A DNA stretch of 12,936 bases from an archaeon (GCA_018830205.1 JAHJSX010000002.1:1-12936); one strand, 5' to 3'; positions 5,486 to 12,356 are shown, counted from the first letter of the stretch. The notes: generated by a model from the letters alone, not told the origin. A program made the numbers and translations.

Positions 5486-5953
5486 TCACCTCATAATCCT
5501 CGATATCATTGCCATCACCAGGAATCCCATTATGCCAAGGAGATAAAGCGTGCTTGATATTTCGATATTTCCATATGACATCTTTTCTACAAAAGAGATT
5601 AGCTGTATCTGCCCGCCATATTCGATGGCAGCCTCACAATATTTCGTAATTGAATAAAGGTAGGCGCCTACCAGCGAGGATACCAGCATGAGTTCTGTCC
5701 AGTAATACGGCCACTTCCGTGTTTCAAGGGTATTCCTGAACATCCTTACCATGAAGTACAAAAGCAGGGTCATCAATAAAAGGTGCGCGTGGCTGGCAAT
5801 AAGCGGTGCCGGGGCAACTTCGTTTGCGCCCGGCGGCGAGTATTTATTAATTTGTTCCGCATGTATGCCAAGGAAAATCCCTAAAATCCACGCAATATAT
5901 ATGACATATTCGTAAAGCTCGGTGAATTGAACGCGCCCCGTGTCTTCTGCCAT
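5486..5953 (-). CDS. 4-TM membrane protein with S-H-A-H motif, first gene of the cytochrome operon
   Basis: A 155-residue protein with four predicted membrane segments (about 14-31, 50-71, 85-104, 133-152). Histidines H31 at the end of TM1 and H55/H57 (ASHAHLLLM) at the start of TM2 sit near the membrane face, where paired histidines often bind haem b or a metal. HxH at a membrane helix start also occurs in several uncharacterised membrane families, so the haem idea remains inference. The TATA-like box (5976-5988) lies about 27 bp from the ATG and there is no Shine-Dalgarno, so this first gene is probably leaderless. A 10-bp palindrome separates TATA from the start. With the following two membrane genes and the octahaem cytochrome it may form a quinol- or menaquinol-linked electron-transfer complex. 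Confidence 0.72.
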   Translation of the reverse strand: MAEDTGRVQFTELYEYVIYIAWILGIFLGIHAEQINKYSPPGANEVAPAPLIASHAHLLLMTLLLYFMVRMFRNTLETRKWPYYWTELMLVSSLVGAYLYSITKYCEAAIEYGGQIQLISFVEKMSYGNIEISSTLYLLGIMGFLVMAMISRIMR

Positions 5954-5965
5954 ACTGACTCATAT

Positions 5966-5975
5966 AACATATGTT
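5966..5975. promoter_or_regulatory. 10-bp palindrome just downstream of the cytochrome-operon TATA box
   Basis: The perfect palindrome aacatatgtt lies between the TATA-like element and the ATG at 5953. A regulator bound here would affect initiation. It is short and AT-rich, so chance is possible. Confidence 0.3.
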
Positions 5976-5988
5976 TTATAAATAAATA
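5976..5988 (-). promoter_or_regulatory. TATA-like box of the membrane/cytochrome operon
   Basis: The minus strand reads atatttatttataa. The centre is about 27 bp from the ATG at 5953, consistent with a leaderless transcript. Confidence 0.5.
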
Positions 5989-6021
5989 TCGCCTTTATCG
6001 GCTTTGGGTGGTGTGGATTTA

Positions 6022-6046
6022 TATGCACTACCGCAAACCGTGCATA
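6022..6046. promoter_or_regulatory. Inverted repeat TATGCAC-N11-GTGCATA in the divergent promoter region
   Basis: Perfect 7-bp arms at 6022-6028 and 6040-6046 are separated by 11 bp. The repeat lies just upstream of the thioredoxin TATA-like box (6051-6060) and 34 bp outside the cytochrome-operon TATA. Arm length and spacing suit a dimeric helix-turn-helix regulator, with half-site centres 18 bp apart. It could control one or both divergent transcripts. Confidence 0.5.
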
Positions 6047-6050
6047 AAGT

Positions 6051-6060
6051 ATTTAAAATA
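6051..6060 (+). promoter_or_regulatory. TATA-like box of the thioredoxin gene
   Basis: The sequence atttaaaata is centred about 34 bp upstream of the ATG at 6090, predicting a leader of roughly 8 nt that includes GGTGA. Confidence 0.45.
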
Positions 6061-6089
6061 TAAATGTTGACTGACTGCTGGTGAGCCAA

Positions 6090-6416
6090 ATGGCCTCAAA
6101 TAAGATAATCGAAATAAAAGACGCAGACTTTGATTCAAACATCGAGAAAAACCCATTGATACTCGTTGATTTCTGGGCAGCATGGTGCTTCCCTTGCAAG
6201 ATGATTGCACCTCTTGTTGAGGAGATGGCCGAGACCTACAAGGATAAACTGGTCTGCGCAAAGCTCAATGTGGACGAGAATCCCACATCAGCAGCCAAGT
6301 TTTCAATAACCGGCATACCAACACTGCTTCTGTTCAAGGACGGAAAACCTGTTGAGCGGGTGGTAGGCGCAGTCCCAAAAGAGCAGCTCGAAAGTAAAAT
6401 AAAGGCTCATCTTTGA
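6090..6416 (+). CDS. trxA: Thioredoxin with WCFPC active site
   Basis: A 108-residue single thioredoxin fold. Motifs seen: DFWAAWCFPCKMIAP with active-site cysteines C33 and C36, D27 (buried Asp in VDFWA), NVDENP after the fourth strand, and cis-proline P77 in GIPTLLLF. There is no signal peptide, so it is cytoplasmic and should reduce protein disulfides. The CFPC dipeptide differs from the usual CGPC and may alter redox potential or partner choice. An extra cysteine, C56, lies outside the active site. The ATG at 6090 is preceded by GGTGA with 5-nt spacing and is preferred over the in-frame GTG at 6081. The gene is divergent from the cytochrome operon and its last 10 bp overlap the converging methyltransferase gene. 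Confidence 0.93.
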   Translation: MASNKIIEIKDADFDSNIEKNPLILVDFWAAWCFPCKMIAPLVEEMAETYKDKLVCAKLNVDENPTSAAKFSITGIPTLLLFKDGKPVERVVGAVPKEQLESKIKAHL

Positions 6417-7267
6417 ATCTTTGCGACAAAGAATCCCTGGGTCCCGTGGACGCTCGGATAGAACCTTTTTGCCCCTTTCATGTCGTTTAGCGCCGGCGCC
6501 CCGTGTTCAATGTTTTTAAGTCCAAACCCGCGCTTTAGTGCACCGGAAACGATTTGTTCGTTTTCCTCTGGAAGCACGCTGCATGTGCTGTAGACGAGAG
6601 TCCCCCCCTTTTTCAAGACAGTCAGCCCTGCTTCAAGCAGCGGCTTTTGAAGGGCGGTGCAGTTTGAGACGTCTGATGCTTTTTTCTTTGCGGCTTCAGG
6701 ATTTTTGTGAACAGTTCCGGTTCCAGTGCAAGGCGCGTCAAGAAGCACGCGGTCAAATTTAATGCCGAGGCTTCCTGCATCAAGGGCGTTCATCCTGATT
6801 GTAACCACGTTTGAAAGGCCCATCCTTTCTATATTTGATGTGAGCGCTTTCATTCGGTCCTTGTTTATATCAAGGGATACTACGGCCCCGCTTTCTTTTA
6901 GAATCTGCGCGAGGTATGTCGTCTTTCCGCCGGGTGCCGCCGCCATGTCGAGCACCATTTCCCCCTTTTTTGGGCCAAGGGCTTCGCAGGCATACTGCGA
7001 TGCAGGGTCCTGGATGAAGTAATGGCCAAGCAGGTATTCAGGCGTTGCACCCATCGAGAACGGGGCCTTCTTCACGAAGTAACCGCACGAAAGCCACGGG
7101 ATTTTCAAAAGGCTCACGCCCTTTTTCGAAAGCCTTCTTACAAGCTCGCGCTCGGGGATTTTTTGTGTGTTTACCCTTATTGCCTGCAAAAGGGGCTTCG
7201 AAAGTCCCTTAATAGTTGCCTCATCGAAGAGTTCATCGTATCTTTTTTGCAAAAAGCCTGAGAACAT
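6407..7267 (-). CDS. NOL1/NOP2/Sun-family RNA m5C methyltransferase
   Basis: A 286-residue SAM-dependent RNA cytosine-C5 methyltransferase. Motifs (numbering from the ATG at 7267): MAAAPGGKTTYLA (108-120, SAM binding), SLDINKDRM (131-139, ribose-binding acidic strand), LLDAPCTGTGT (175-185, motif IV, Cys180) and VYSTCSVLPEENE (225-237, motif VI, catalytic Cys229). The C-terminal block HGTQGFFVAKI (274-284) is typical of the family's end. The N-terminal ~95 residues are the usual RNA-binding lead-in; there is no PUA domain. Whether it targets tRNA (Trm4-like) or rRNA (Nop2/RsmB-like) cannot be read from the sequence. GTG at 7270 is in frame, but GGT placed 5-6 nt from ATG 7267 favours the latter. 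Confidence 0.93.
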   Translation of the reverse strand: MFSGFLQKRYDELFDEATIKGLSKPLLQAIRVNTQKIPERELVRRLSKKGVSLLKIPWLSCGYFVKKAPFSMGATPEYLLGHYFIQDPASQYACEALGPKKGEMVLDMAAAPGGKTTYLAQILKESGAVVSLDINKDRMKALTSNIERMGLSNVVTIRMNALDAGSLGIKFDRVLLDAPCTGTGTVHKNPEAAKKKASDVSNCTALQKPLLEAGLTVLKKGGTLVYSTCSVLPEENEQIVSGALKRGFGLKNIEHGAPALNDMKGAKRFYPSVHGTQGFFVAKIQR

Positions 7268-7312
7268 CACTACCTTTTTAATCTCATTCGTCTAAAAATC
7301 TTTAGGTGCAAA

Positions 7313-7870
7313 ATGCTTGAAATCGAGATAAAGGCAAGGGTCAAGAATAAGCGCGAGATAAAGGCCAGGATTCGCGAGGCAGGAGGAGAGTATCTCAGGA
7401 CCGAGACCCAGGACGATGCATATTTTGCCCATCCATCACGGGACTTTGCCAATACCGACGAGGCCGTGAGAATCAGGACCGTGGGCGATGAGTATTTCTT
7501 TACATACAAAGGCAAGAAGCTCGATTACCAGACAAAAACAAGAGAAGAGATAGAGATTCATATTGGGAGCGCTGGCAAAATGGCCGAGATTCTCGAGAGG
7601 CTTGGATTTACCCTGGTTGCAAACGTAATCAAGGTACGGGAATACTACTCGCTTGACGATTATTGGGTGGCGGTGGATGAGGTGTTTGACGTGGGGCTCT
7701 TCATCGAGATTGAAAAGCACGGTACGGATTACGAGCCCGATGAACTTGTGGAACTGATTGAAAGTCTGGGAATAGAGCGAACGCAGATGGAGCGGAAATC
7801 ATATCTGGAGCTTTTGCTTGAATCAAAAAGGAGGTTGAATGATGCCGATGGTAACAGTACAGATGTATGA
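7313..7870 (+). CDS. CYTH-domain protein (class IV adenylate cyclase CyaB / triphosphatase-like)
   Basis: A 185-residue CYTH fold. The N-terminal ExExK signature is E3-I-E5-I-K7. Further charged strands line the expected tunnel: VRIRT (around 52-56), FFTYKGKKL (62-70), EEIEIHI (78-84), KVREYYSLDDYWVAVDEV (106-123), FIEIEKHG (130-137), and the end segment MERKSYLELLLE (158-169). The family hydrolyses inorganic or organic triphosphates (for example thiamine triphosphate) or makes cAMP in a few CyaB proteins. Archaeal members are usually annotated as class IV cyclases without proof. AGGTG lies 4 nt before the ATG. The 3' end overlaps the tautomerase-like gene by 29 bp, implying translational coupling. 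Confidence 0.88.
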   Translation: MLEIEIKARVKNKREIKARIREAGGEYLRTETQDDAYFAHPSRDFANTDEAVRIRTVGDEYFFTYKGKKLDYQTKTREEIEIHIGSAGKMAEILERLGFTLVANVIKVREYYSLDDYWVAVDEVFDVGLFIEIEKHGTDYEPDELVELIESLGIERTQMERKSYLELLLESKRRLNDADGNSTDV

Positions 7871-8021
7871 GGGGCGAAGCGACGAAGTCAAGGCAAAAAT
7901 GATTAAGGAGATATCGTGCGTCGTGGCAGAAACGAGCGGGGCACCGCTTGAGCAGGTTTGGATTGTGCTGAGTGAGGTGCCAAAGAAGCACTGGGGCATG
8001 GGCGGCGTGCCCGGGGCCTAG
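7842..8021 (+). CDS. 4-oxalocrotonate tautomerase-like protein
   Basis: A 59-residue protein; after removal of the initiator Met it begins with the catalytic Pro1 (MPMVTVQMYEGRSDE). R11 of the family (in YEGR) is present, the equivalent of F50 is Trp (KKHWGMGG), and the position of R39 is Trp (EQVWIVL). The Pro1/R11 pair fits a tautomerase-superfamily active site, but loss of R39 argues against true 4-oxalocrotonate isomerisation. The physiological substrate is unknown. Two adjacent ATGs exist. The one at 7842 is chosen because it places Pro at position 2 and lies 7 nt from a GGAGG (7830-7834) inside the CYTH gene. The gene overlaps CYTH by 29 bp upstream and the converging phosphoesterase by 4 bp at its stop. 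Confidence 0.85.
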   Translation: MPMVTVQMYEGRSDEVKAKMIKEISCVVAETSGAPLEQVWIVLSEVPKKHWGMGGVPGA

Positions 8022-8644
8022 AAGAAATCGACTTTGATATCTTCGCCAATATCAATAAGTGCATGACCATTTCGGAGCATGCCGGGGTTGACCATCACGG
8101 TCTTTCCCATCCTGTCCGTACCCTTTGCCTCGTGAATGTGGCCGCACAGCACCAAATCAGGCTGGTATTCTTCTATGAACCGCCTGACGCTTGTGCTTCC
8201 GACGTGCCTGACGCCCGCATCGTCAAGTTTGGTGTCAATGGGCGGCGTGTGCGTGACAAAGACCTTAAAGGCGGCATCTCTCACCTGCTCGTATCCTTTC
8301 ATAATAAATTCCAAAAGCGTGTCTTCTTTGTACTCCTGGGGCGTGTTGAACGGCGTTTCATTTGAGCCTCCGAGGCCAAAGAAACCAACATCATCTATTA
8401 TTCTCCCCCTTGCATGCAAATCGACGTCTAAATCCAAAAGTGCATCGTTTACATCAAGATTGTCGCAGTTCCCTGGCACTGCAAGTATCATGTTTGAATC
8501 TTTAAATGAGTAAAGCAGTTCTTTGGCTTTTGCACCATCTCCAAAGTGGGTGATATCACCGCATATGACCAGCGCGTCTGCTTCTGCAAGCCCCTCTATG
8601 CTGCCTGCCTCGGAGTGCAAATCTGAAATACAGAGCAGTTTCAT
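8018..8644 (-). CDS. Calcineurin-like metallophosphoesterase
   Basis: A 208-residue protein. The dinuclear metal site is complete: D8 and H10 (SDLH), D30 (ICGDITH), N59 (PGNCDN, Cys where many members have His), H132 (VTHTPP), and H169/H171 (CGHIHEAKG). The NPGMLRNG block (186-193) is typical of the YfcE/icc-like archaeal subgroup. There is no signal peptide, so it acts in the cytoplasm. The substrate may be a cyclic nucleotide, phosphodiester or nucleotide-derived ligand and cannot be assigned. There is no Shine-Dalgarno, and a TATA-like box is centred 26 bp from the ATG, so it is probably leaderless. Its end overlaps the tautomerase gene by 4 bp. Confidence 0.9.
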   Translation of the reverse strand: MKLLCISDLHSEAGSIEGLAEADALVICGDITHFGDGAKAKELLYSFKDSNMILAVPGNCDNLDVNDALLDLDVDLHARGRIIDDVGFFGLGGSNETPFNTPQEYKEDTLLEFIMKGYEQVRDAAFKVFVTHTPPIDTKLDDAGVRHVGSTSVRRFIEEYQPDLVLCGHIHEAKGTDRMGKTVMVNPGMLRNGHALIDIGEDIKVDFF

Positions 8645-8665
8645 GACACTGAATCGATTTTTTTT

Positions 8666-8674
8666 AATTTAAAT
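8666..8674 (-). promoter_or_regulatory. TATA-like box of the metallophosphoesterase gene
   Basis: The minus strand reads catttaaattaaa. The centre is about 26 bp before the ATG at 8644. Confidence 0.45.
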
Positions 8675-8695
8675 GTTACTTCGGGTGCCGATAGG

Positions 8696-8704
8696 TATAT
8701 TTAA
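8696..8704 (+). promoter_or_regulatory. TATA-like box of the cupin gene
   Basis: The sequence taggtatatttaac is centred 26 bp before the ATG at 8726. There is no Shine-Dalgarno, so a leaderless transcript is expected. Confidence 0.5.
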
Positions 8705-8725
8705 CAAGAAATTGCCAATTTTACC

Positions 8726-9052
8726 ATGGAAGACGTGATTATAAGGCGCAAGGGGGAGAAGAGCGAAGCTATAAAACTCGACAAAGTAGACGTCAATCTT
8801 CTTACAAGCGCCGAATACCTGAAAAGCATGGCCGTGGAAATGCCTCCCAGAAGCGAGATTCCCCAGGAATACGAGCACGAGGGCGAGGAGGTCAAGCTTG
8901 TGCTTGAGGGGGAAATAGAAATCGATGTGTCCGGTGAAACTTACAGCTTAAAAGAGGGGGACGTTATGTGGCACAAGTCAAGCGCCCCGCACAGGGTAAG
9001 AAACCCCTCGGATAAAAAGGCTGTTTATTTTTCGGTAAATCTCAGCCTTTAA
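8726..9052 (+). CDS. Small single-domain cupin
   Basis: A 108-residue beta-barrel of the cupin_2 type. Motif 1 is around EHEGEEVKLVLEGEIEI (50-66, His51, Glu55, Gly62). Motif 2 is GDVMWHKSSAPHRVRN (78-93, His83, His89, Asn93). His51, Glu55 and His89 could form a metal site, with the usual second motif-1 histidine replaced by Glu or Gly. It resembles the C-terminal sensor barrel of XRE-cupin regulators but has no DNA-binding domain, so it is either a ligand-binding accessory protein or a small isomerase/dioxygenase-like enzyme. The substrate is unknown. It is monocistronic, divergent from the phosphoesterase gene, and its stop overlaps the pycA stop by 4 bp. Confidence 0.87.
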   Translation: MEDVIIRRKGEKSEAIKLDKVDVNLLTSAEYLKSMAVEMPPRSEIPQEYEHEGEEVKLVLEGEIEIDVSGETYSLKEGDVMWHKSSAPHRVRNPSDKKAVYFSVNLSL

Positions 9053-10533
9053 TCGACTTTTTGCTGTTTCTTTTTAATGTTCATGTAAGAGCTTACTGCA
9101 GAAGAGATTGCAACCACCTTCTTGTCGTCCTTGAAGATGTCTGCCAGTCTCGCTTCCCTTGCCCTGTCGGCCTCGATGATTCCTGGTATCTTTTCAATGA
9201 TTTTGTGCTCATCTATGAACCCGGTTGTAAGCTCCCCTTTCTGGAATGCCTCACTCCGCATGACTGCCTTGTGGAAGGGTATGTTGGTTGTGACGCCTGT
9301 GATTATGTATTCGGAAAGTGCCCTCCTGGTCCTTGCTATAACTTCGTTTCTGTCCCGGCCCCAGGTGACCATTTTTGATATCATAGGGTCGTAATAGGGA
9401 GATATAGTATATCCCATGCGAACGCCCGAGTCAATCCGCACGCCAGGGCCTCCCGGAGAGCGGTATTTTGTGATTTTTCCAGGGGAAGGCGCAAAGTCGT
9501 TGAGGGGGTCCTCTGCGTTTATCCTGCACTCCATTGACCAGCCGCGAAGAGACACCTCATCCTGTGTCTGGCTCATTTCCTCGCCCGCGGCAATCCGAAG
9601 CTGCTCCTTTACGATGCCGATGCCTGTTGTCATCTCTGTTACAGGATGCTCAACCTGAAGGCGCGTGTTCATCTCAAGGAAGTAGTAATTGCCATCAGAG
9701 TAGATGAATTCAATAGTGCCGGCGTTTTCGTAATTTATTGACTCAGCCGCCTTTATGGCGATGTTCCCAATTTCCGCCCTTTTTTCTTCAGTCATAATCG
9801 GGGAAGGGGCCTCCTCTATGAGTTTCTGGTGGCGCCGCTGTATCGAGCACTCCCTCTCGTTTAAGTGAATTGTATTGCCCTTTGAATCAGCAAGAATCTG
9901 GAACTCTATGTGCCTGGGCCGCTCGAGGTATTTCTCAATGAAGACGGTTGAATCCCCGAAAGCAGATTTTGCGACGGCCTTTGTTGATTCAAGTGTTTCT
10001 AAAAGCTCTTCTTTGCTGTTTACAACCTTCATGCCGATTCCACCCCCGCCGGCGGACGCTTTCAGGACAACAGGGTACCCGATTTCCTCTGCTATCTCTA
10101 CTGCATCGCTCGCGTCTTTTACCTCTCCATCTGAACCCTGGACCACTGGCACGCCAGCCTTCTGCATCGCGCTTCGCGCGGCTATTTTGTCCCCCATAAG
10201 CTTTATTGCATTGCTTGAGGGGCCAATGAACTTTATCTTGGAATCCTCGCAGAGCTTTGCAAACTTGTGATTTTCAGCAAGAAAGCCGTATCCAGGGTGA
10301 ATAGCATCGGCTCCCGCTTTTTTCGCGACATCAATGATGGCATCCATGTTGAGATAGCTCTGGCTTGAGGGCGCCGGGCCTATATAATAGGCCTCGTCAG
10401 CGTATTTTGCATGAAGCGCATATTTGTCTGCCTCCGAGAATACGGAAACCGTGTCTATGTCAAGCTCCCTCGCGGCCCTCATCACCCTTATGGCGATTTC
10501 CCCTCTGTTTGCCACCAGAATCTTGTTGAACAT
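9049..10533 (-). CDS. pycA: Pyruvate carboxylase subunit A (biotin carboxylase)
   Basis: A 494-residue ATP-grasp biotin carboxylase that carboxylates biotin on PycB using ATP and bicarbonate. Seen: N-terminal KILVANRGEIAIRV; K116; the Gly-rich loop KASAGGGGIGMK (158-169); the HxE pair at 208-210; RRHQKLIEEAPS (233-244, K237); E275; and EMNTRLQVEHPVTE (287-300) with E287, N289, R291 and E295. The domain ends near residue 450, followed by a short charged tail rich in Lys/Gln, as in archaeal PycA. The ATG at 10533 (start MFNKILVANRG) is preceded by AGTGA with 5-nt spacing and is preferred over a GTG at 10542. It lies 5 nt after the pycB stop, so the pair is co-transcribed, B then A. The same fold serves acetyl-CoA or propionyl-CoA carboxylases; the PycB neighbour decides the call. 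Confidence 0.93.
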   Translation of the reverse strand: MFNKILVANRGEIAIRVMRAARELDIDTVSVFSEADKYALHAKYADEAYYIGPAPSSQSYLNMDAIIDVAKKAGADAIHPGYGFLAENHKFAKLCEDSKIKFIGPSSNAIKLMGDKIAARSAMQKAGVPVVQGSDGEVKDASDAVEIAEEIGYPVVLKASAGGGGIGMKVVNSKEELLETLESTKAVAKSAFGDSTVFIEKYLERPRHIEFQILADSKGNTIHLNERECSIQRRHQKLIEEAPSPIMTEEKRAEIGNIAIKAAESINYENAGTIEFIYSDGNYYFLEMNTRLQVEHPVTEMTTGIGIVKEQLRIAAGEEMSQTQDEVSLRGWSMECRINAEDPLNDFAPSPGKITKYRSPGGPGVRIDSGVRMGYTISPYYDPMISKMVTWGRDRNEVIARTRRALSEYIITGVTTNIPFHKAVMRSEAFQKGELTTGFIDEHKIIEKIPGIIEADRAREARLADIFKDDKKVVAISSAVSSYMNIKKKQQKVD

Positions 10534-10538
10534 AAAAA

Positions 10539-12263
10539 TCACTTTATGACCATGAGCACAGCGCCCTTGTTTACGGTCGCGCCCTCTGCTGTGAATATCT
10601 CCTTTACGACGCCGTCGGATTTCGCATGTATGTCATTTTGCATCTTCATTGCCTCAAGAACGGCGATGACATCGCCTTTCTTTACGGCCTGGTCGACCTT
10701 CACCTTTATCTTTAATACCATCCCCTGCATTGGAGCTGGCACTCCTCCCTCAACGTTTTTCGGGGCCGCCTCTTTTGCGGCTCCTGCCTCGCCGATTTCT
10801 ACAAATCCGCCGGTCGGCTTGACTTTCACTTGAAATTCCTCCCCGTCCACTTCTACCTGGAACTCTGTTGGGATGCCGGAATCCGGAGCCGTTTTCACAT
10901 CACCTGCAGGCGGCGCGAGCTTCTCCTCTTTTAACTCACCCTTGAGGAATTTCGGGGCGATTGCCGGGAACAGTGCGTAGGTGAGGACGTCCTCCTCTTT
11001 TACGATGCCGAGCTTTTTGGCCTCCTCCTTCATAAGCTCATATTGCGGCTCAATTAGGTCTGCCGGGCGCACGGTTATGGGCTCATCACTCCCGATGATT
11101 TTTGCTATAATCTCTTTTTTAATCGGACCCGGAGGCTTGCCGTAAAGGCCCTTAACATAATCCTTTACTTCTTTTGATACGTTCTTGTATCTCTCGCCAA
11201 GGAGCACGTTCATCACGGCCTGTATGCCAACTATCTGGCTTGAAGGGGTGACAAGAGGGGGATGGCCCAGGTCTTCTTTTACAAGAGGCATCTCCTTTAG
11301 CACTTCGTCGAACCTGTCAAGGGCGTTCTGCTCCTTTAGCTGGGAGACTAGATTCGATAGCATCCCTCCCGGTATCTGGTAAAGCAGGACGCCAGTGTCG
11401 ATGCCCTCTGAAATCGGGTCGATGATGCCCGCATATTTCTTTTTTACATCCTTGAAAAATGCGGTCGATTCCTTGAGGGATTCAAGATTTATGCCCGTGT
11501 CATAAGGGGTGCCCCTTAAAGCCTCAACCATGGTCTCGGTGGGCGGCTGTGATGTCCCCCATGAAAATGGGGACATAGCAGTGTCAATGATATCAACACC
11601 GGCCTGGCAGGCCGCGTAATAGGCGATTGGCGCCATGCCGCTTGTGCAGTGGGAGTGCATGTTGATTGGAATGCTTATTTCCTCTTTGAGGGCCTTTACG
11701 AGGTCGTAGGCGTTTTTTGGCGAGATGAGCCCGGCCATGTCTTTTATGCAAAACGAGTCGCATTCCATCTCCTCCAGTTTTTTGGCCATGTCAACAAAGG
11801 ATTCTATGGTATGGACAGGGCTGATAGTATAGCAGACCGTGCCCTGTACGTGGGCGCCCTCGCGCTTTGCCACATTGATGGATACCTCCATGTTCCTGAT
11901 GTCATTTAAGGCATCGAATATCCTGAATATGTCGACACCGTTTTTGACTGATTTTTCCACAAACTTCTCTACGATGTCGTCTGAGTAATGCTTGTACCCG
12001 ACAAGGTTCTGGCCCCGGAGAAGCATCTGTGTGGGCGTTTTCTTCATATGCTTTTTAAATATCCTGATGCGCTCCCATGGGTCCTCGTTAAGGTACCGGA
12101 TGCATGAATCAAATGTCGCGCCGCCCCAGACCTCAAGCGAAAAGAAACCTGCGTCATCCATCTGCTCTATGATGGGCACCATGTCGCGCATGCGCATCCT
12201 GGTTGCAAGAAGCGACTGGTGCGAGTCCCGAAACGTGGTATCGGTTATCTTTACTCCTGCCAT
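10539..12263 (-). CDS. pycB: Pyruvate carboxylase subunit B (carboxyltransferase and biotin carrier)
   Basis: A 574-residue protein. Residues ~1-275 form the HMGL-like TIM barrel: TTFRDSHQS (10-18, Asp13 metal ligand), CIKDMAG (172-178, the carbamylated Lys174) and MHSHCTSG (202-209, His203 and His205 metal ligands). Residues ~290-470 are the conserved PYC/OADA domain (including LGHPPLVTPSSQIVG). An Ala/Pro/Glu linker (about 492-507) leads to the biotinyl domain with EAMKM (538-542, biotinylated Lys540). It transfers CO2 from biotin to pyruvate, giving oxaloacetate for the partial TCA cycle and biosynthesis. The same architecture serves the alpha subunit of sodium-pumping oxaloacetate decarboxylase. 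The adjacent PycA and absence of oadB/oadG favour PycB. It is the first gene of the operon; the TATA-like box is 29 bp from the ATG. Confidence 0.93.
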   Translation of the reverse strand: MAGVKITDTTFRDSHQSLLATRMRMRDMVPIIEQMDDAGFFSLEVWGGATFDSCIRYLNEDPWERIRIFKKHMKKTPTQMLLRGQNLVGYKHYSDDIVEKFVEKSVKNGVDIFRIFDALNDIRNMEVSINVAKREGAHVQGTVCYTISPVHTIESFVDMAKKLEEMECDSFCIKDMAGLISPKNAYDLVKALKEEISIPINMHSHCTSGMAPIAYYAACQAGVDIIDTAMSPFSWGTSQPPTETMVEALRGTPYDTGINLESLKESTAFFKDVKKKYAGIIDPISEGIDTGVLLYQIPGGMLSNLVSQLKEQNALDRFDEVLKEMPLVKEDLGHPPLVTPSSQIVGIQAVMNVLLGERYKNVSKEVKDYVKGLYGKPPGPIKKEIIAKIIGSDEPITVRPADLIEPQYELMKEEAKKLGIVKEEDVLTYALFPAIAPKFLKGELKEEKLAPPAGDVKTAPDSGIPTEFQVEVDGEEFQVKVKPTGGFVEIGEAGAAKEAAPKNVEGGVPAPMQGMVLKIKVKVDQAVKKGDVIAVLEAMKMQNDIHAKSDGVVKEIFTAEGATVNKGAVLMVIK

Positions 12264-12288
12264 GCCCCTCTATTTTCATTATTTCGAT

Positions 12289-12296
12289 TATAAAAC
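12289..12296 (-). promoter_or_regulatory. TATA-like box of the pycBA operon
   Basis: The minus strand reads agttttataatcg. The centre is about 29 bp from the ATG at 12263, so the leader is absent or a few nucleotides, although a GAGGGG stretch sits directly before the ATG. Confidence 0.5.
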
Positions 12297-12326
12297 TTTG
12301 GTATGCCCCCCATCCTTGCAAAAAGT

Positions 12327-12335
12327 TAATATTTA
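12327..12335 (+). promoter_or_regulatory. TATA-like box of the right-edge coiled-coil gene
   Basis: The sequence gttaatatttag is centred 26 bp before the ATG at 12357, consistent with a leaderless transcript. Imperfectly spaced arms aacttt (12294-12299) and aaagtt (12322-12327) lie between the two divergent TATA boxes. Confidence 0.45.
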
Positions 12336-12356
12336 GTTATTAAGATAAGAGAGGAT

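Noticed and set aside
10539..12263. Oxaloacetate decarboxylase alpha subunit in place of PycB
   Set aside because: The domain order alone cannot separate them, but an adjacent biotin carboxylase subunit is present and no decarboxylase beta or gamma membrane subunit is seen.
10540..12336. Open frames of 65-140 codons on the plus strand opposite the pyc genes
   Set aside because: They are antisense frames of strongly conserved genes, with no ribosome sites or recognisable domains.
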